A stretch of DNA of 46,370 nucleotides, taken from assembly GCA_903822525.1 (NCBI GenBank), contig CAIJPI010000180.1, positions 1-46,370 of the forward strand. Reading direction: 5' to 3'. The translations under genes and the position numbers were made by a program. The notes under the pieces were generated by a model. It ran no database searches. It saw nothing but the letters and a program-made list of their open reading frames with translations, and had not been told where the DNA came from. Of this stretch, positions 1 to 8,036 are shown one piece after another. Position 1 is the first letter of the stretch. Each line of letters opens with the position of its first letter. This stretch comes from an uncultured Bacteroidales bacterium. Lineage in GTDB: Bacteria > Bacteroidota > Bacteroidia > Bacteroidales > UBA4417.

Positions 1-1
1 A

Positions 2-109
2 TTAGGGGCAGATTTGGTTACGTATTATGATAAAGTAGTCCGAATTGAATATGCAGTGAACAGATCAGGTAAAAGTGCTATCTTTATTCACTTTATTGCA
101 GGCATCTGA
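2..109 (+). CDS. C-terminal fragment of an unidentified protein
   Basis: The first 36 codons of the window are open in this frame (ending HFIAGI, then TGA) and look coding in composition, but the start lies outside the window. The other frames and the minus strand are interrupted. The stop is 62 bases before nadK, on the same strand, so it may be the gene upstream in the same transcript. I do not recognise the family from this short tail and assign no function. Confidence 0.45.
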   Translation, partial: LGADLVTYYDKVVRIEYAVNRSGKSAIFIHFIAGI

Positions 110-171
110 GGAATACCATTGCCTTGGCAGGGTTGTTCGGGAAGTGTTATTAACCATTCAAATTAATCGAA

Positions 172-1050
172 GTGAGAATTGCATTATTCGGGAAAGAATT
201 TAACCGTGACCAACTGGGCTACGTTCGTATTCTTACAGAAGCACTCGAAAACCGGGGCTGTAAACTTTTGGTTTGGAAACCATTTCATGATTTTCTGAAA
301 GGCGAAATCGCCTTCCATCAGGATGTTACACTTTTTGCTGAACATACCGATCTGAAGGAAAAGGCCGACTTGCTTTTTTCGGTCGGCGGCGATGGCACCA
401 TGCTCGATGCAGTGAGGCTGGTTCGCGATTCGGGCATTCCAATAGCAGGGATCAATCTGGGTCGTATGGGTTTTCTCTCGAGTATACCCCGAAGTGAAAT
501 TATTGCTGCAGTTGACGATATTCTGGGGAATCGCTTTCGGATTGTTAAGCGTACCCTTATCAGCCTGCATTCACCCCTGACTCTTTTCAGCGATTTTAAT
601 TATGCTTTTAATGAATTATCCATCAACAAGAAAGAGAGTTCGTCGCTGGTTGTAATTCATGTTTGGGTAAACGACCAGCCGCTTCATTCATATTGGGCCG
701 ATGGCCTTATTGTTGCAACTCCTACCGGCTCAACAGCCTATTCGCTCAGTTGCGGAGGCCCAATCCTGACTCCCGACTCAAGTAATTTTGTAATCACACC
801 CATTGCTCCGCACAATTTATCAGTACGTCCGGTCGTTATTCCTGACAGCAGCCTGATACGAATCAGGGTTGACAGCCGTGATCACCAGGCCCTTGTCGGA
901 CTTGACTCGCAATCAGCTGTCATTACTCCTGATAACGAATTGATTGTGGGAAAAGCCGGATTCGAGATAAACCTGGTGCAACGATTTAATGAGAACTTTT
1001 TTTCAACGATTCGTGCCAAGCTCAATTGGGGATCTGATATCCGTAATTAA
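172..1050 (+). CDS. nadK: NAD kinase
   Basis: ATP-dependent NAD kinase, the cytoplasmic enzyme that makes NADP from NAD. The 292-residue length is normal. The diagnostic GGDGTML motif is at residues 72-78, an NE motif (FNELSI) follows near 147, and the glycine-rich DGLIVATPTGSTAYSLS stretch near 175-192 forms the NAD-binding part. The start is GTG at 172, which puts MRIALFGKEF at the N-terminus as in Bacteroidota homologues; no better ATG is present and no clear Shine-Dalgarno is seen. It heads the nadK / DUF6089 / uppS / bamA / skp / skp order that is common in this phylum. Its TAA stop sits in the loop of a small hairpin (separate entry). Function is secure; co-transcription with the next gene is less so, because that gene has its own promoter box. 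Confidence 0.96.
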   Translation: MRIALFGKEFNRDQLGYVRILTEALENRGCKLLVWKPFHDFLKGEIAFHQDVTLFAEHTDLKEKADLLFSVGGDGTMLDAVRLVRDSGIPIAGINLGRMGFLSSIPRSEIIAAVDDILGNRFRIVKRTLISLHSPLTLFSDFNYAFNELSINKKESSSLVVIHVWVNDQPLHSYWADGLIVATPTGSTAYSLSCGGPILTPDSSNFVITPIAPHNLSVRPVVIPDSSLIRIRVDSRDHQALVGLDSQSAVITPDNELIVGKAGFEINLVQRFNENFFSTIRAKLNWGSDIRN

Positions 1051-1058
1051 TATTACGG
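1041..1058 (+). other. Small hairpin enclosing the nadK stop codon
   Basis: CCGTAAT and ATTACGG are perfect 7-bp inverted arms around a TAAT loop, and the loop contains the nadK TAA stop. No clean U-tract follows (TTCTATCTTC), so it is at best a weak terminator or a 3'-end stabilising structure. Confidence 0.4.
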
Positions 1059-1352
1059 TTCTATCTTCATTAAAGAGTAATTTCCTTTTTCAGTTTATAG
1101 TCTAGCTAGGATGTAATGGCTTTTCAAACAGAAAGGTGCAGAACATTCTTTTCTTGTATTTGGCAGGATGAAATGCAATGTGATAATGCGAAACTGGAAA
1201 TGCGATTGACGGGCAGGTATTGTTTTGAAAGGGATATTTCTCAACTGTATTATTAGCCATCGAATAGATTTAGCTGTGTTTCTACATTCAACGATTCCCG
1301 GTATCAATGAGCTGTCAATACTATAGACGATGTATCAATAATAATACTACCT
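1051..1352. other. Intergenic region nadK to DUF6089 gene
   Basis: About 300 bases without a convincing gene. The 70-aa minus-strand ORF here has no recognisable motif or upstream signal. The only supported elements are the right arm of the nadK stop hairpin at the left edge and the TAccTTTG promoter box that crosses the right edge. Confidence 0.5.
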
Positions 1353-1355
1353 TTG
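1348..1355 (+). promoter_or_regulatory. Promoter -7 box TAccTTTG for the DUF6089 gene
   Basis: TACCTTTG followed by CA matches the Bacteroidota -7 consensus TAnnTTTG. The predicted RNA start is only about 10 bases before the ATG at 1371. No good TTTG/TTG -33 element is seen at the usual spacing. Confidence 0.55.
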
Positions 1356-1370
1356 CACGCTTCAAAAATT

Positions 1371-2177
1371 ATGCGAAAAATCTATATTTTCCTCATGTTT
1401 CTGGTGCTTTTTGTACCATTGACCTATGCACAGAAATCGGGTGATCTGGGTGTAATGGGTGGTGTTACCTATTATGTCGGCGACCTGAATCCATCCCTGC
1501 CATTCCGTATGTCGAAACCCGCATACGGAATTTTGTACAGGCAAAACTTCAATTCCAGGATCTCACTCCGGGCACATGGCTTTCGTGGAACGGTTGCTGG
1601 TAGTGATGCAGTGAGTAATGCGAATCCCGAACGGAATCTTAATTTTGAATCAACACTTACCGAAGCCGGACTGCAACTCGAGATTAACTTCTTTGAATAC
1701 TATATCGGCAGCAAAATGCACTCCATCTCGCCATACCTTTTTGGAGGTGCAGCGGTATTTTTTTTCGAACCATTCGGTAATGTTCAGGGAACAAAAGTCG
1801 GATTGCAGCCTTTAACCACTGAAGGCCAGGCTAAACCCTATAACTTATATGCTTTCAGTATGCCCTTCGGGCTTGGAGTTAAATATAGTATGAGTAAACT
1901 TATCGGAATTGGTGCTGAGTGGGGTATGCGTAAAACATCGACTGATTATCTTGATGATGTCAGCCAGACATATTATCTTGATCTTGCCGGTGCTAATCCT
2001 GCTTCGGCTTCAATAAAACAACTTGCATCCGACCCTTTGCTTACTCACAATAACGGGATGCAGAGGGGAAACTCCCGCGATACGGACTGGTATTCGTTCG
2101 CAGGTGTTTCAGTTACAGTAAAAATCAGGATGTTAAATAAGGAGCGTTGTCTTGACCACCAACGTGAAGGTTATTAG
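1371..2177 (+). CDS. DUF6089 family outer-membrane beta-barrel-like protein
   Basis: A 268-residue exported protein. The N-terminus (MRKIYIFLMFLVLFVPLTYAQ) is a clear Sec signal peptide with cleavage after AQ. The mature part starts with G/Y-rich strands (GVMGGVTYYVGDLNPS) and ends DWYSFAGVSVTVKI, the alternating pattern of small outer-membrane barrels and of the DUF6089 family, which is usually found between nadK and uppS in this phylum. I start at ATG 1371 rather than TTG 1353, because TTG 1353 lies inside the promoter box and would add residues before the signal peptide. The role is unknown; the position next to uppS and bamA suggests envelope biogenesis (inference). Family assignment is from motif pattern and synteny, not from a search. 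Confidence 0.78.
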   Translation: MRKIYIFLMFLVLFVPLTYAQKSGDLGVMGGVTYYVGDLNPSLPFRMSKPAYGILYRQNFNSRISLRAHGFRGTVAGSDAVSNANPERNLNFESTLTEAGLQLEINFFEYYIGSKMHSISPYLFGGAAVFFFEPFGNVQGTKVGLQPLTTEGQAKPYNLYAFSMPFGLGVKYSMSKLIGIGAEWGMRKTSTDYLDDVSQTYYLDLAGANPASASIKQLASDPLLTHNNGMQRGNSRDTDWYSFAGVSVTVKIRMLNKERCLDHQREGY

Positions 2178-2258
2178 TAATTTATGGGTATAAAAGCCTG
2201 TAACATTCACATTAAGAATAATTAACAAAAGCGGTACGTGGTGTAAACCACAAAAGCC

Positions 2259-2266
2259 TAAATTTG
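2259..2266 (+). promoter_or_regulatory. Promoter -7 box TAaaTTTG abutting uppS
   Basis: TAAATTTG fits the -7 consensus and ends only 6 bases before the first uppS ATG (2273). If used, the mRNA would be leaderless or nearly so. No matching -33 element is evident, so this is a moderate call. Confidence 0.4.
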
Positions 2267-2272
2267 TCGGAA

Positions 2273-3037
2273 ATGATGGAGAACAAAAATTTGATCGACA
2301 CAATTGATAGAACCCGGCTGCCCAAACATATTGCAATCATTATGGATGGCAATGGCAGATGGGCACAGCAACGTGGCGAAGAACGTGTTTTTGGTCACAA
2401 TAGCGGGGTGCAATCGGTTCGTGAAACGGCGGAAGCTGCAGCTGAACTGGGAGTCAAATTTATTACTTTGTATGCTTTTTCGACCGAGAACTGGAACCGT
2501 CCGAAAGACGAAGTAGATGCATTGATGCAGCTTCTGGTTGTCACCATCAGTAATGAGGTTAAAACGCTTAACGATAACAATATCAGGCTCAGAGTCATTG
2601 GAAATATTCACTGCCTCGATCCGCAGGTTAAAAAAGAGCTTGAAGAAGCCATGGAAAAAACTTCAGGGAATACACGCATGGATATGTTCCTTGCCCTGAG
2701 TTACAGTGGCAGGTGGGAAATAGTGGATGCAATAAAAAAGATTGTAATTCAGGTAAAAGAAGGAAAGCTGGAGCTAGAACAGATAAATGAAAAATTAGTT
2801 TCTGCCAATATGAATGCTCCCGATCTTCCTGATCCTGAGCTATTGATACGCACAAGTGGTGAATACCGCACCAGTAATTTCCTGATGTGGCAAACTGCTT
2901 ATACAGAGTTGTTTTTCTCTTCGAAACTATGGCCCGATTTCCGTAAAGATGATCTTTACGAAGCTATTATTGATTTCCAGCACCGTGAGAGGCGGTTTGG
3001 CAAAACTAGTGAACAAATAATAAATTGCAAAGGATGA
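2273..3037 (+). CDS. uppS: Isoprenyl transferase (undecaprenyl diphosphate synthase)
   Basis: Cis-prenyltransferase that adds isopentenyl diphosphate to farnesyl diphosphate to make the C55 lipid carrier for peptidoglycan, O-antigen and other glycans; a peripheral cytoplasmic enzyme. The catalytic Asp is in AIIMDGNGRWAQQRG (about residue 25), the second signature is LYAFSTENWNRP, and the C-terminal RTSGEYRTSNFLMW and ELFFSSKLWPDF blocks complete the family pattern. The 254-residue length is usual. The track starts at TTG 2264, but that codon overlaps the promoter box; ATG 2273 or ATG 2276 is more likely. The stop overlaps the bamA start in an ATGA arrangement, so the two are translationally coupled. 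The product supplies the carrier used by murF-alr-derived precursors and probably by the GT cluster further along. Confidence 0.95.
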   Translation: MMENKNLIDTIDRTRLPKHIAIIMDGNGRWAQQRGEERVFGHNSGVQSVRETAEAAAELGVKFITLYAFSTENWNRPKDEVDALMQLLVVTISNEVKTLNDNNIRLRVIGNIHCLDPQVKKELEEAMEKTSGNTRMDMFLALSYSGRWEIVDAIKKIVIQVKEGKLELEQINEKLVSANMNAPDLPDPELLIRTSGEYRTSNFLMWQTAYTELFFSSKLWPDFRKDDLYEAIIDFQHRERRFGKTSEQIINCKG

Positions 3038-5664
3038 TACTGAGGCGCTTTTTTTTACTTACTATTCTGATTTCAATCGTCTCAATGCCGTTGATGGCAC
3101 AGATATCGATAGGGGATGAGATTCCCGATATCAATTATAACCTTCCAAAGAAATATACTATCGGTGGAATCACCGTTACCGGCGTGCAATATCTGAACAG
3201 TTCGGTGCTGATATCTTTATCCGGACTGCAGGTAGGCGATAAAATCGAAATTCCGGGCGAGCGCATCCGCTCAGCTATGGATAAACTTTGGCAGCAAGGG
3301 CTTTTTGAAGATGTAAAGATAATGGCAACCCGGGTTCAGGATAACCAGATTTTCCTTGATATACGACTTGCTGAACGTCCCCGTTTGTCGAAGTTTAGCT
3401 TCAGCGGTGTGCGTAAAGGGGAGGCTGATGATCTGCGTGATAAAATAAAAATTTCGAGGGGTGATGTGGTTACCGATAACCTGCTTACACGAATGCGCAA
3501 TACCATTATTAAGCATTACATCGGCAAAGGATATTTCAACACTACAGTTAAAATAAACCAGGTGAAGGATACTGCACTGCTCAATAATGTGACGTTGAGC
3601 ATTGATGTGGATAAAGGTGGGCGCGTGAAGATTGAAAAAGTAAATATAATCGGCAATTCCAAAGTCAGTGAGCTTACTCTTAAATCAGCACTAAAGAAAA
3701 CCAAAGAAAAAGGGTCCTACAGGCCTTTATTTGCATTACAGGAATCTTTTTTTGGATTTTTCGAGCTTCTGGTCGCAAAGGATTTAAAGAATTATACCTC
3801 GTATCTTCAGGATATTGCCAGTAAAAATCTAAAATTCAGGATTTTCAAATCCTCGAAATTTATCGAAAGCGATTATGATGAAGATAAAATTGCTTTGGTT
3901 AAAAAGTTCTATGAGAACGGATACCGCGATGCCACCCTTGTTAAAGATTCAATATATAAATCGGGGCGTAATGATATTACAATAGATCTTCATGTATATG
4001 AAGGCAATAAATATTACTACCGTAACATTTCATTTGTAGGGAATACCAAGTTTACTGCAACTGAATTAGGTTTATTGCTCGGGATCAGGAAAGGTGACGT
4101 ATATAACCAGGATCAGCTCGATGCAGCACTGCAGTTTAATCCCAACGGAATTGACCTGATGAGCTTATTTGTTGATGATGGTTACCTTACCTGTACCATT
4201 GAGCCTATAGAAGTAAGTGCTGAAAACGATTCGATTGATTTGCAGATCCGTATCCGCGAAGGCAGGCAGATGAATGTGAACCGGGTTAGAGTGGCCGGAA
4301 ATACACGTACCAACGATAATGTAATCGTCAGGGAACTCTACTCAAGGCCGGGGCAGCTTTTCAGCCGGTCGGATATTCTGCGTAGCCGTACTTCGCTTGC
4401 CCAGCTAAAATACTTTGACCAGGAGAAAATTGACATTCAAACCCCGAATATCGATCCTACCAACGGTACCGTGGATGTAGCCTATAAAGTGGAAGAAACA
4501 TCATCCGATCAGCTTGAGCTTTCCGGAGGTTGGGGTTATGGCAGGCTTATAGGAACCTTGGGTGTTTCGTTCAACAACTTCTCGGCGCGCAATTTCTTTC
4601 AAAAAGGGGCATGGAAACCGATCCCGTCGGGCGACGGTCAGAAATTATCATTGCGCCTTCAATCGTACGGTAAAGGATATCTAAGTGCAAGTGCTTCGTT
4701 TACAGAGCCCTGGCTTGGAGGGAAAAAGCCAAACCAGCTGAGCGTCTCCACGTATGTATCGGCATTTAATAATGGATACGCTAAAACCAGTGCATCTTAC
4801 TATGCCTATAATATCACAGGCTTATCATTTGTTTTCAGCCGTCGTTTGAACTGGCCGGATAACTATTTTAACCTGTCGCAGAGTTTTAACTTACAGCATT
4901 ATCAGCTTGATAATTATGTGCTTTTTGGCAAACAACAGGATGGTTTATATCAGAGCTATTCCTACTCGATAGCTTTAGGCCGGTATTCAACTGATGCACC
5001 TATTTATCCGCGTGCAGGGTCCGAATTGAACCTGTCGCTCGAAATGACTCCTCCCTATTCGTTATTGGCTCCCGACTGGTTTGCTGCCAGGTCGGCTGAT
5101 GATAAATATCGCCTTATTGAATTCCATCAGTGGAAAATGAGCGGGGCCTTCTATCAGCAGATTGTTGGCGACCTGGTGCTTATGGCCCGAACCAAAGTTG
5201 GATTTCTTGGTAAATACAGCGATGAAATACAGGTTACGCCGTTTAACCGCTACTTTATGGGTGGTGACGGAATGTCGGGCTATTCAGCTATCGACGGTCG
5301 TCAGCTTGTCGGATTCAGAGGCTATACAAACGAGAGCCTGACCCCGCCATCGGCTAACTCTGTGAAACCCGCCGGAGGTGTGATTTTTAATAAGAGTACT
5401 CTCGAACTGCGTTATCCATTATCACTTAATCCCAACTCAACTATATTCGGACTCATTTTCGTTGAAGCAGGTAACGACTGGTCAAAATTCAGCGAATTCA
5501 ATCCTTTTGATATACGCAGATCAGCCGGTGTTGGTGTAAGGGTATTTCTTCCAATGTTTGGGTTACTCGGCCTCGACTGGGGATACGGTTTTGATGCCAT
5601 ACCTGGTGCACCTGATGCAAACAAAGGACAATTCCATTTTTCCATTAACTCATCAATTGATTAA
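3034..5664 (+). CDS. bamA: Outer-membrane assembly factor BamA
   Basis: Omp85-family core of the BAM machine that folds beta-barrel proteins into the outer membrane. It is 876 residues from ATG 3034, preceded by AAAGG and overlapping the uppS stop by ATGA; the TTG at 3025 in the track is unlikely. The signal peptide is MILRRFFLLTILISIVSMPLMAQ. Repeated POTRA modules fill roughly residues 25-430 (YTIGGITVTGVQYLN, LSKFSFSGVRKGEA, VKIEKVNIIGNSKVS, YYYRNISFVGNTKF, MNVNRVRVAGNTRTN each mark one). The barrel follows from about 470, with GWGYGRLIGTLGVSFNN at its entry and the L6-type GLLGLDWGYGFD motif near the end. The long spacer in POTRA 3 (KEKGSYRPLFALQESFFGFFELL) is typical of Bacteroidota BamA. 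Two Skp genes follow directly, which fits its job. Confidence 0.95.
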   Translation: MILRRFFLLTILISIVSMPLMAQISIGDEIPDINYNLPKKYTIGGITVTGVQYLNSSVLISLSGLQVGDKIEIPGERIRSAMDKLWQQGLFEDVKIMATRVQDNQIFLDIRLAERPRLSKFSFSGVRKGEADDLRDKIKISRGDVVTDNLLTRMRNTIIKHYIGKGYFNTTVKINQVKDTALLNNVTLSIDVDKGGRVKIEKVNIIGNSKVSELTLKSALKKTKEKGSYRPLFALQESFFGFFELLVAKDLKNYTSYLQDIASKNLKFRIFKSSKFIESDYDEDKIALVKKFYENGYRDATLVKDSIYKSGRNDITIDLHVYEGNKYYYRNISFVGNTKFTATELGLLLGIRKGDVYNQDQLDAALQFNPNGIDLMSLFVDDGYLTCTIEPIEVSAENDSIDLQIRIREGRQMNVNRVRVAGNTRTNDNVIVRELYSRPGQLFSRSDILRSRTSLAQLKYFDQEKIDIQTPNIDPTNGTVDVAYKVEETSSDQLELSGGWGYGRLIGTLGVSFNNFSARNFFQKGAWKPIPSGDGQKLSLRLQSYGKGYLSASASFTEPWLGGKKPNQLSVSTYVSAFNNGYAKTSASYYAYNITGLSFVFSRRLNWPDNYFNLSQSFNLQHYQLDNYVLFGKQQDGLYQSYSYSIALGRYSTDAPIYPRAGSELNLSLEMTPPYSLLAPDWFAARSADDKYRLIEFHQWKMSGAFYQQIVGDLVLMARTKVGFLGKYSDEIQVTPFNRYFMGGDGMSGYSAIDGRQLVGFRGYTNESLTPPSANSVKPAGGVIFNKSTLELRYPLSLNPNSTIFGLIFVEAGNDWSKFSEFNPFDIRRSAGVGVRVFLPMFGLLGLDWGYGFDAIPGAPDANKGQFHFSINSSID

Positions 5665-5741
5665 TAGTACAGCAAATCAATCAGTATAGATAGAAAAAAT
5701 AATCATATTCATTACCAAAAATAAACAAGGGAGGTATAGCT

Positions 5742-6287
5742 ATGAAAAAAATCTTTTTACTTACAGCAATCATTTTCACATTTGGTTTTGGCGCTTCAGC
5801 CCAGAAGTTCGCATATGTAAATACCGATTACATACTGGATAATATCCCTGAATATGCTGATGCACTGGCGCAACTCGACGAACTTTCGATTCAGTGGCAG
5901 AAAGAGATAGAAGTGAAGTTTGCGGAAATTGATAAAATGTATAAAAATTTCCAGAATGAAGCTGTGCTTCTTCCGGAGGATATGAAAAAGAAACGTGAGG
6001 ATGATATTATTAGGAAGGAAAAGGAAGGCAAAGATTTGCAGAAAAAACGTTTTGGTAAAGAAGGCGATCTCTTTAAAAAACGCCAGGAACTTATCAAACC
6101 AATTCAGGAGAAAGTATACAATGCCATCGAAGAAATTGCAACTGCCGAAAATTATGCGGTTGTTTATGATAAAGCCAGCAACGCAACCCTCATTTATACT
6201 AATCCAAAGTTCGATATAAGCGAACAGGTGCTTGATAAACTGGGTTATACATATAAGCCTCAACAACCCGTAAAAGGCAAAAAATAG
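5742..6287 (+). CDS. skp: OmpH/Skp family periplasmic chaperone, copy 1
   Basis: A 181-residue periplasmic holdase that carries unfolded outer-membrane proteins to BamA. Signal peptide MKKIFLLTAIIFTFGFGASAQ, then KFAYVNTDYILDNIPEYADA, the family's N-terminal strand and helix start. A long Lys/Glu-rich helical stretch follows (about residues 45-125), forming the coiled-coil tentacle, then a C-terminal strand region with AVVYDKASNATLIYTNP. A strong Shine-Dalgarno GGGAGGT lies 6 bases before the ATG, unusual among its neighbours. It sits 77 bases after bamA and is very likely in the same transcript. The 164-aa antisense ORF in the track is a shadow of the Lys/Glu codons. Confidence 0.92.
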   Translation: MKKIFLLTAIIFTFGFGASAQKFAYVNTDYILDNIPEYADALAQLDELSIQWQKEIEVKFAEIDKMYKNFQNEAVLLPEDMKKKREDDIIRKEKEGKDLQKKRFGKEGDLFKKRQELIKPIQEKVYNAIEEIATAENYAVVYDKASNATLIYTNPKFDISEQVLDKLGYTYKPQQPVKGKK

Positions 6288-6318
6288 CATACAGGCGCTT
6301 TAGGTACTGCCTTTTTTT

Positions 6319-6326
6319 TATCTTTG
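6319..6326 (+). promoter_or_regulatory. Promoter -7 box TAtcTTTG before skp2
   Basis: TATCTTTG followed by CA fits the phylum consensus and lies 42 bases upstream of the skp2 ATG, giving it a possible promoter of its own inside the operon. The preceding T-run also allows some attenuation. No clear -33 element. Confidence 0.45.
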
Positions 6327-6368
6327 CACCTGATTTAATCTGAAAACAATTAAACCACTTACTCAAAA

Positions 6369-6890
6369 ATGATGAAGAATCTCTTAAAAGTTTTAGCCAT
6401 TGTAGTACTGATTGCTGTTGCAGCAACTGCCAATGCTCAAAAATCCTCCAAAATCGGACATATCGAATTTGGTAAATTATTAGAACAAATGCCTGGTCAG
6501 GATACCGTAAAAGGTGTTATGGAAAAATACGTTCAATCACTTCAGGGTGAATTGCAGACCATGCAATCAGAATTGGAAATGAAGGGTGCTGATTATCAGA
6601 AAAATGCAGCAACTATGTCGACTATTATCAAAGCTACAAAAGAAAAAGAAATTACCGACCTGCAGGGCCGTATTGAAGCTTTTCAGCAGTCAGCACAGCA
6701 GGATCTTACCAACAAACAGACTGAACTGATTACTCCTTTTGTTGAAAAAGCTAAACAGGCTATTAAGGATGTTGCAAAAGAAGGCGGTTTCGCATATATT
6801 CTGAATGCAGTAGATGATATTCTTTTATATTCCGATGGTGGTGAGGATGTTATGCCATTAGTTAAGAAAAAATTAGGCATCACCCAATAA
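6369..6890 (+). CDS. OmpH/Skp family periplasmic chaperone, copy 2
   Basis: A 173-residue paralogue of the preceding gene. Signal peptide MMKNLLKVLAIVVLIAVAATANAQ, then SKIGHIEFGKLLEQMPGQDTV, a helical Gln/Lys/Glu-rich middle (about 45-120), and the family's C-terminal block GGFAYILNAVDDILLYSDGG. It is less lysine-rich than copy 1 and diverges strongly from it, so the two probably differ in client or oligomer use (inference). Tandem skp genes after bamA are common in Bacteroidota. The start could be the first or second ATG. The operon closes with the strong terminator just downstream. Confidence 0.9.
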   Translation: MMKNLLKVLAIVVLIAVAATANAQKSSKIGHIEFGKLLEQMPGQDTVKGVMEKYVQSLQGELQTMQSELEMKGADYQKNAATMSTIIKATKEKEITDLQGRIEAFQQSAQQDLTNKQTELITPFVEKAKQAIKDVAKEGGFAYILNAVDDILLYSDGGEDVMPLVKKKLGITQ

Positions 6891-6913
6891 TCAAACTGCT
6901 TTTACAAGACTTT

Positions 6914-6947
6914 AATAACTCCGGCCTGGTCCGGAGTTATTTGTTTT
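6914..6947 (+). terminator. Rho-independent terminator of the nadK-skp2 operon
   Basis: Perfect 11-bp stem AATAACTCCGG / CCGGAGTTATT with a 6-base loop, followed by TGTTTTTG. It closes the envelope operon. Confidence 0.9.
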
Positions 6948-7148
6948 TGTGAAAAGGTATTCCTTCATTCATATAGATTTCGATTTCTTGAATACACCGA
7001 TCTCCTGATACTTATTAAAGGGAATAGACCATGCATGGTTTGATAAAGGGTTAGAGTCAAATGTTTTGACGATTCGCATCCGTATCTTGTTTTCACCGAA
7101 CCATAGCTTTCCGAATCCACTAAGAGTTTGTTGCAAAGTTGAACCAAA

Positions 7149-7185
7149 AATAAAGCCGGCTTTCTATGTGAAAGACGGCTTTATT
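7149..7185 (-). terminator. Terminator of the zinc metallopeptidase gene
   Basis: A 16-bp stem with one mismatch (AATAAAGCCGGCTTTC / GAAAGACGGCTTTATT) and a 5-base loop. Read on the minus strand it ends in TTTATTTTTGG, a U-tract, placed just after the stop at 7206. Confidence 0.85.
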
Positions 7186-7205
7186 ATTAATAGTATCAGT
7201 AGTTG

Positions 7206-7880
7206 TTAATCCCTGCGACCGTTGAAAATCATTAAATAGTAAAGCAGAGTAGCGAGCGAAGCAAGGGCAGCTACAACATAGGTATAAGCAGCCCATTTCA
7301 GTGCATCCTGCGCTTTTGGATGAGTTTCCTGGGTGGTAATACCACTGTTGTTAAGCCAGAGCAATGCGCGACGGCTGGCATCAATTTCAACGGGTAGAGT
7401 AACAAAACTAAAAAGGGTGGTAGCAGCAAACAAAATAATTCCTGCCAACAGGAGTTCCGGGAATCTGTTCACCAGCAATACGCCTGCAAGTAGTACCCAT
7501 TGAACCCAGTTAGAAGCAAAACTTACTGCTGGGACCAGGGAACTGCGTAATTTCAGGAAAGCATACGATTCTTCGTGCTGAACTGCATGTCCGCATTCGT
7601 GAGCTGCAACCGCAGCTGCCGAAATACTGGATTTATTATACACATCCTGGCTCAGGTTCACGGTTTTGGTTTCAGGATTATAATGATCGGTAAGTTGCCC
7701 CTGAACTGACACTACCTGTACGTCAAGAATACCGTTATCGCGCAGCATTTTTTCGGCTACTTCTTTTCCAGTATAGCCCTTGCCTATTGGGATAGCTGAG
7801 TATTTGCGGAATTTTGACTTCAACACCTGGCTTACGATCAGGCTTAGGATCATAAAGCCAATAAAAATTATGATATACAT
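7206..7880 (-). CDS. Membrane zinc metallopeptidase (YugP-like, Zn_peptidase_2)
   Basis: A 224-residue membrane protein. An N-terminal membrane helix (MYIIIFIGFMILSLIVSQVL) is followed by a soluble region with the zinc motif AHECGHAVQH (HExxH with H94, E95, H98), then about three more hydrophobic segments. This is the layout of the YugP / DUF neutral zinc metallopeptidase family. YSAIPIGKGYTGKEVAEKML before the motif is also typical. The substrate is unknown in most species; membrane protein quality control is a guess. ATG start, no clear Shine-Dalgarno. It lies downstream of the carbonic-anhydrase-like gene by about 155 bases and has its own terminator. Confidence 0.88.
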   Translation of the reverse strand: MYIIIFIGFMILSLIVSQVLKSKFRKYSAIPIGKGYTGKEVAEKMLRDNGILDVQVVSVQGQLTDHYNPETKTVNLSQDVYNKSSISAAAVAAHECGHAVQHEESYAFLKLRSSLVPAVSFASNWVQWVLLAGVLLVNRFPELLLAGIILFAATTLFSFVTLPVEIDASRRALLWLNNSGITTQETHPKAQDALKWAAYTYVVAALASLATLLYYLMIFNGRRD

Positions 7881-8036
7881 GGTTTTTCGGATTTAGTTTC
7901 TGTTGAACAAACTTCCTGCCATTTGATTTTCTGCGACATTGTGGCAGGGATATGAATAATTGAAATCAATTAATTGGTGAAGCAAGGATGGTGTTATATA
8001 GAGAAGTAAAATGCCTTTTAAAGAAAATTCTGTTGA

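Larger units (their letters stand above)
6891..7205. other. Convergent intergenic region with two terminators
   Basis: About 315 bases between the skp operon (+) and the metallopeptidase gene (-). It holds one terminator per direction (6914-6947 and 7149-7185). The 60-aa minus-strand ORF between them has no supporting feature and I do not call it. Confidence 0.6.

Noticed and set aside
1095-1307. 70-aa minus-strand ORF in the nadK-DUF6089 gap
   Set aside because: No motif, no start signal, no promoter box; composition unlike the real genes nearby.
5796-6290. 164-aa antisense ORF over skp1
   Set aside because: Phe/Ile-rich shadow of Lys/Glu codons on the opposite strand; skp1 has signal peptide, motif and strong Shine-Dalgarno.
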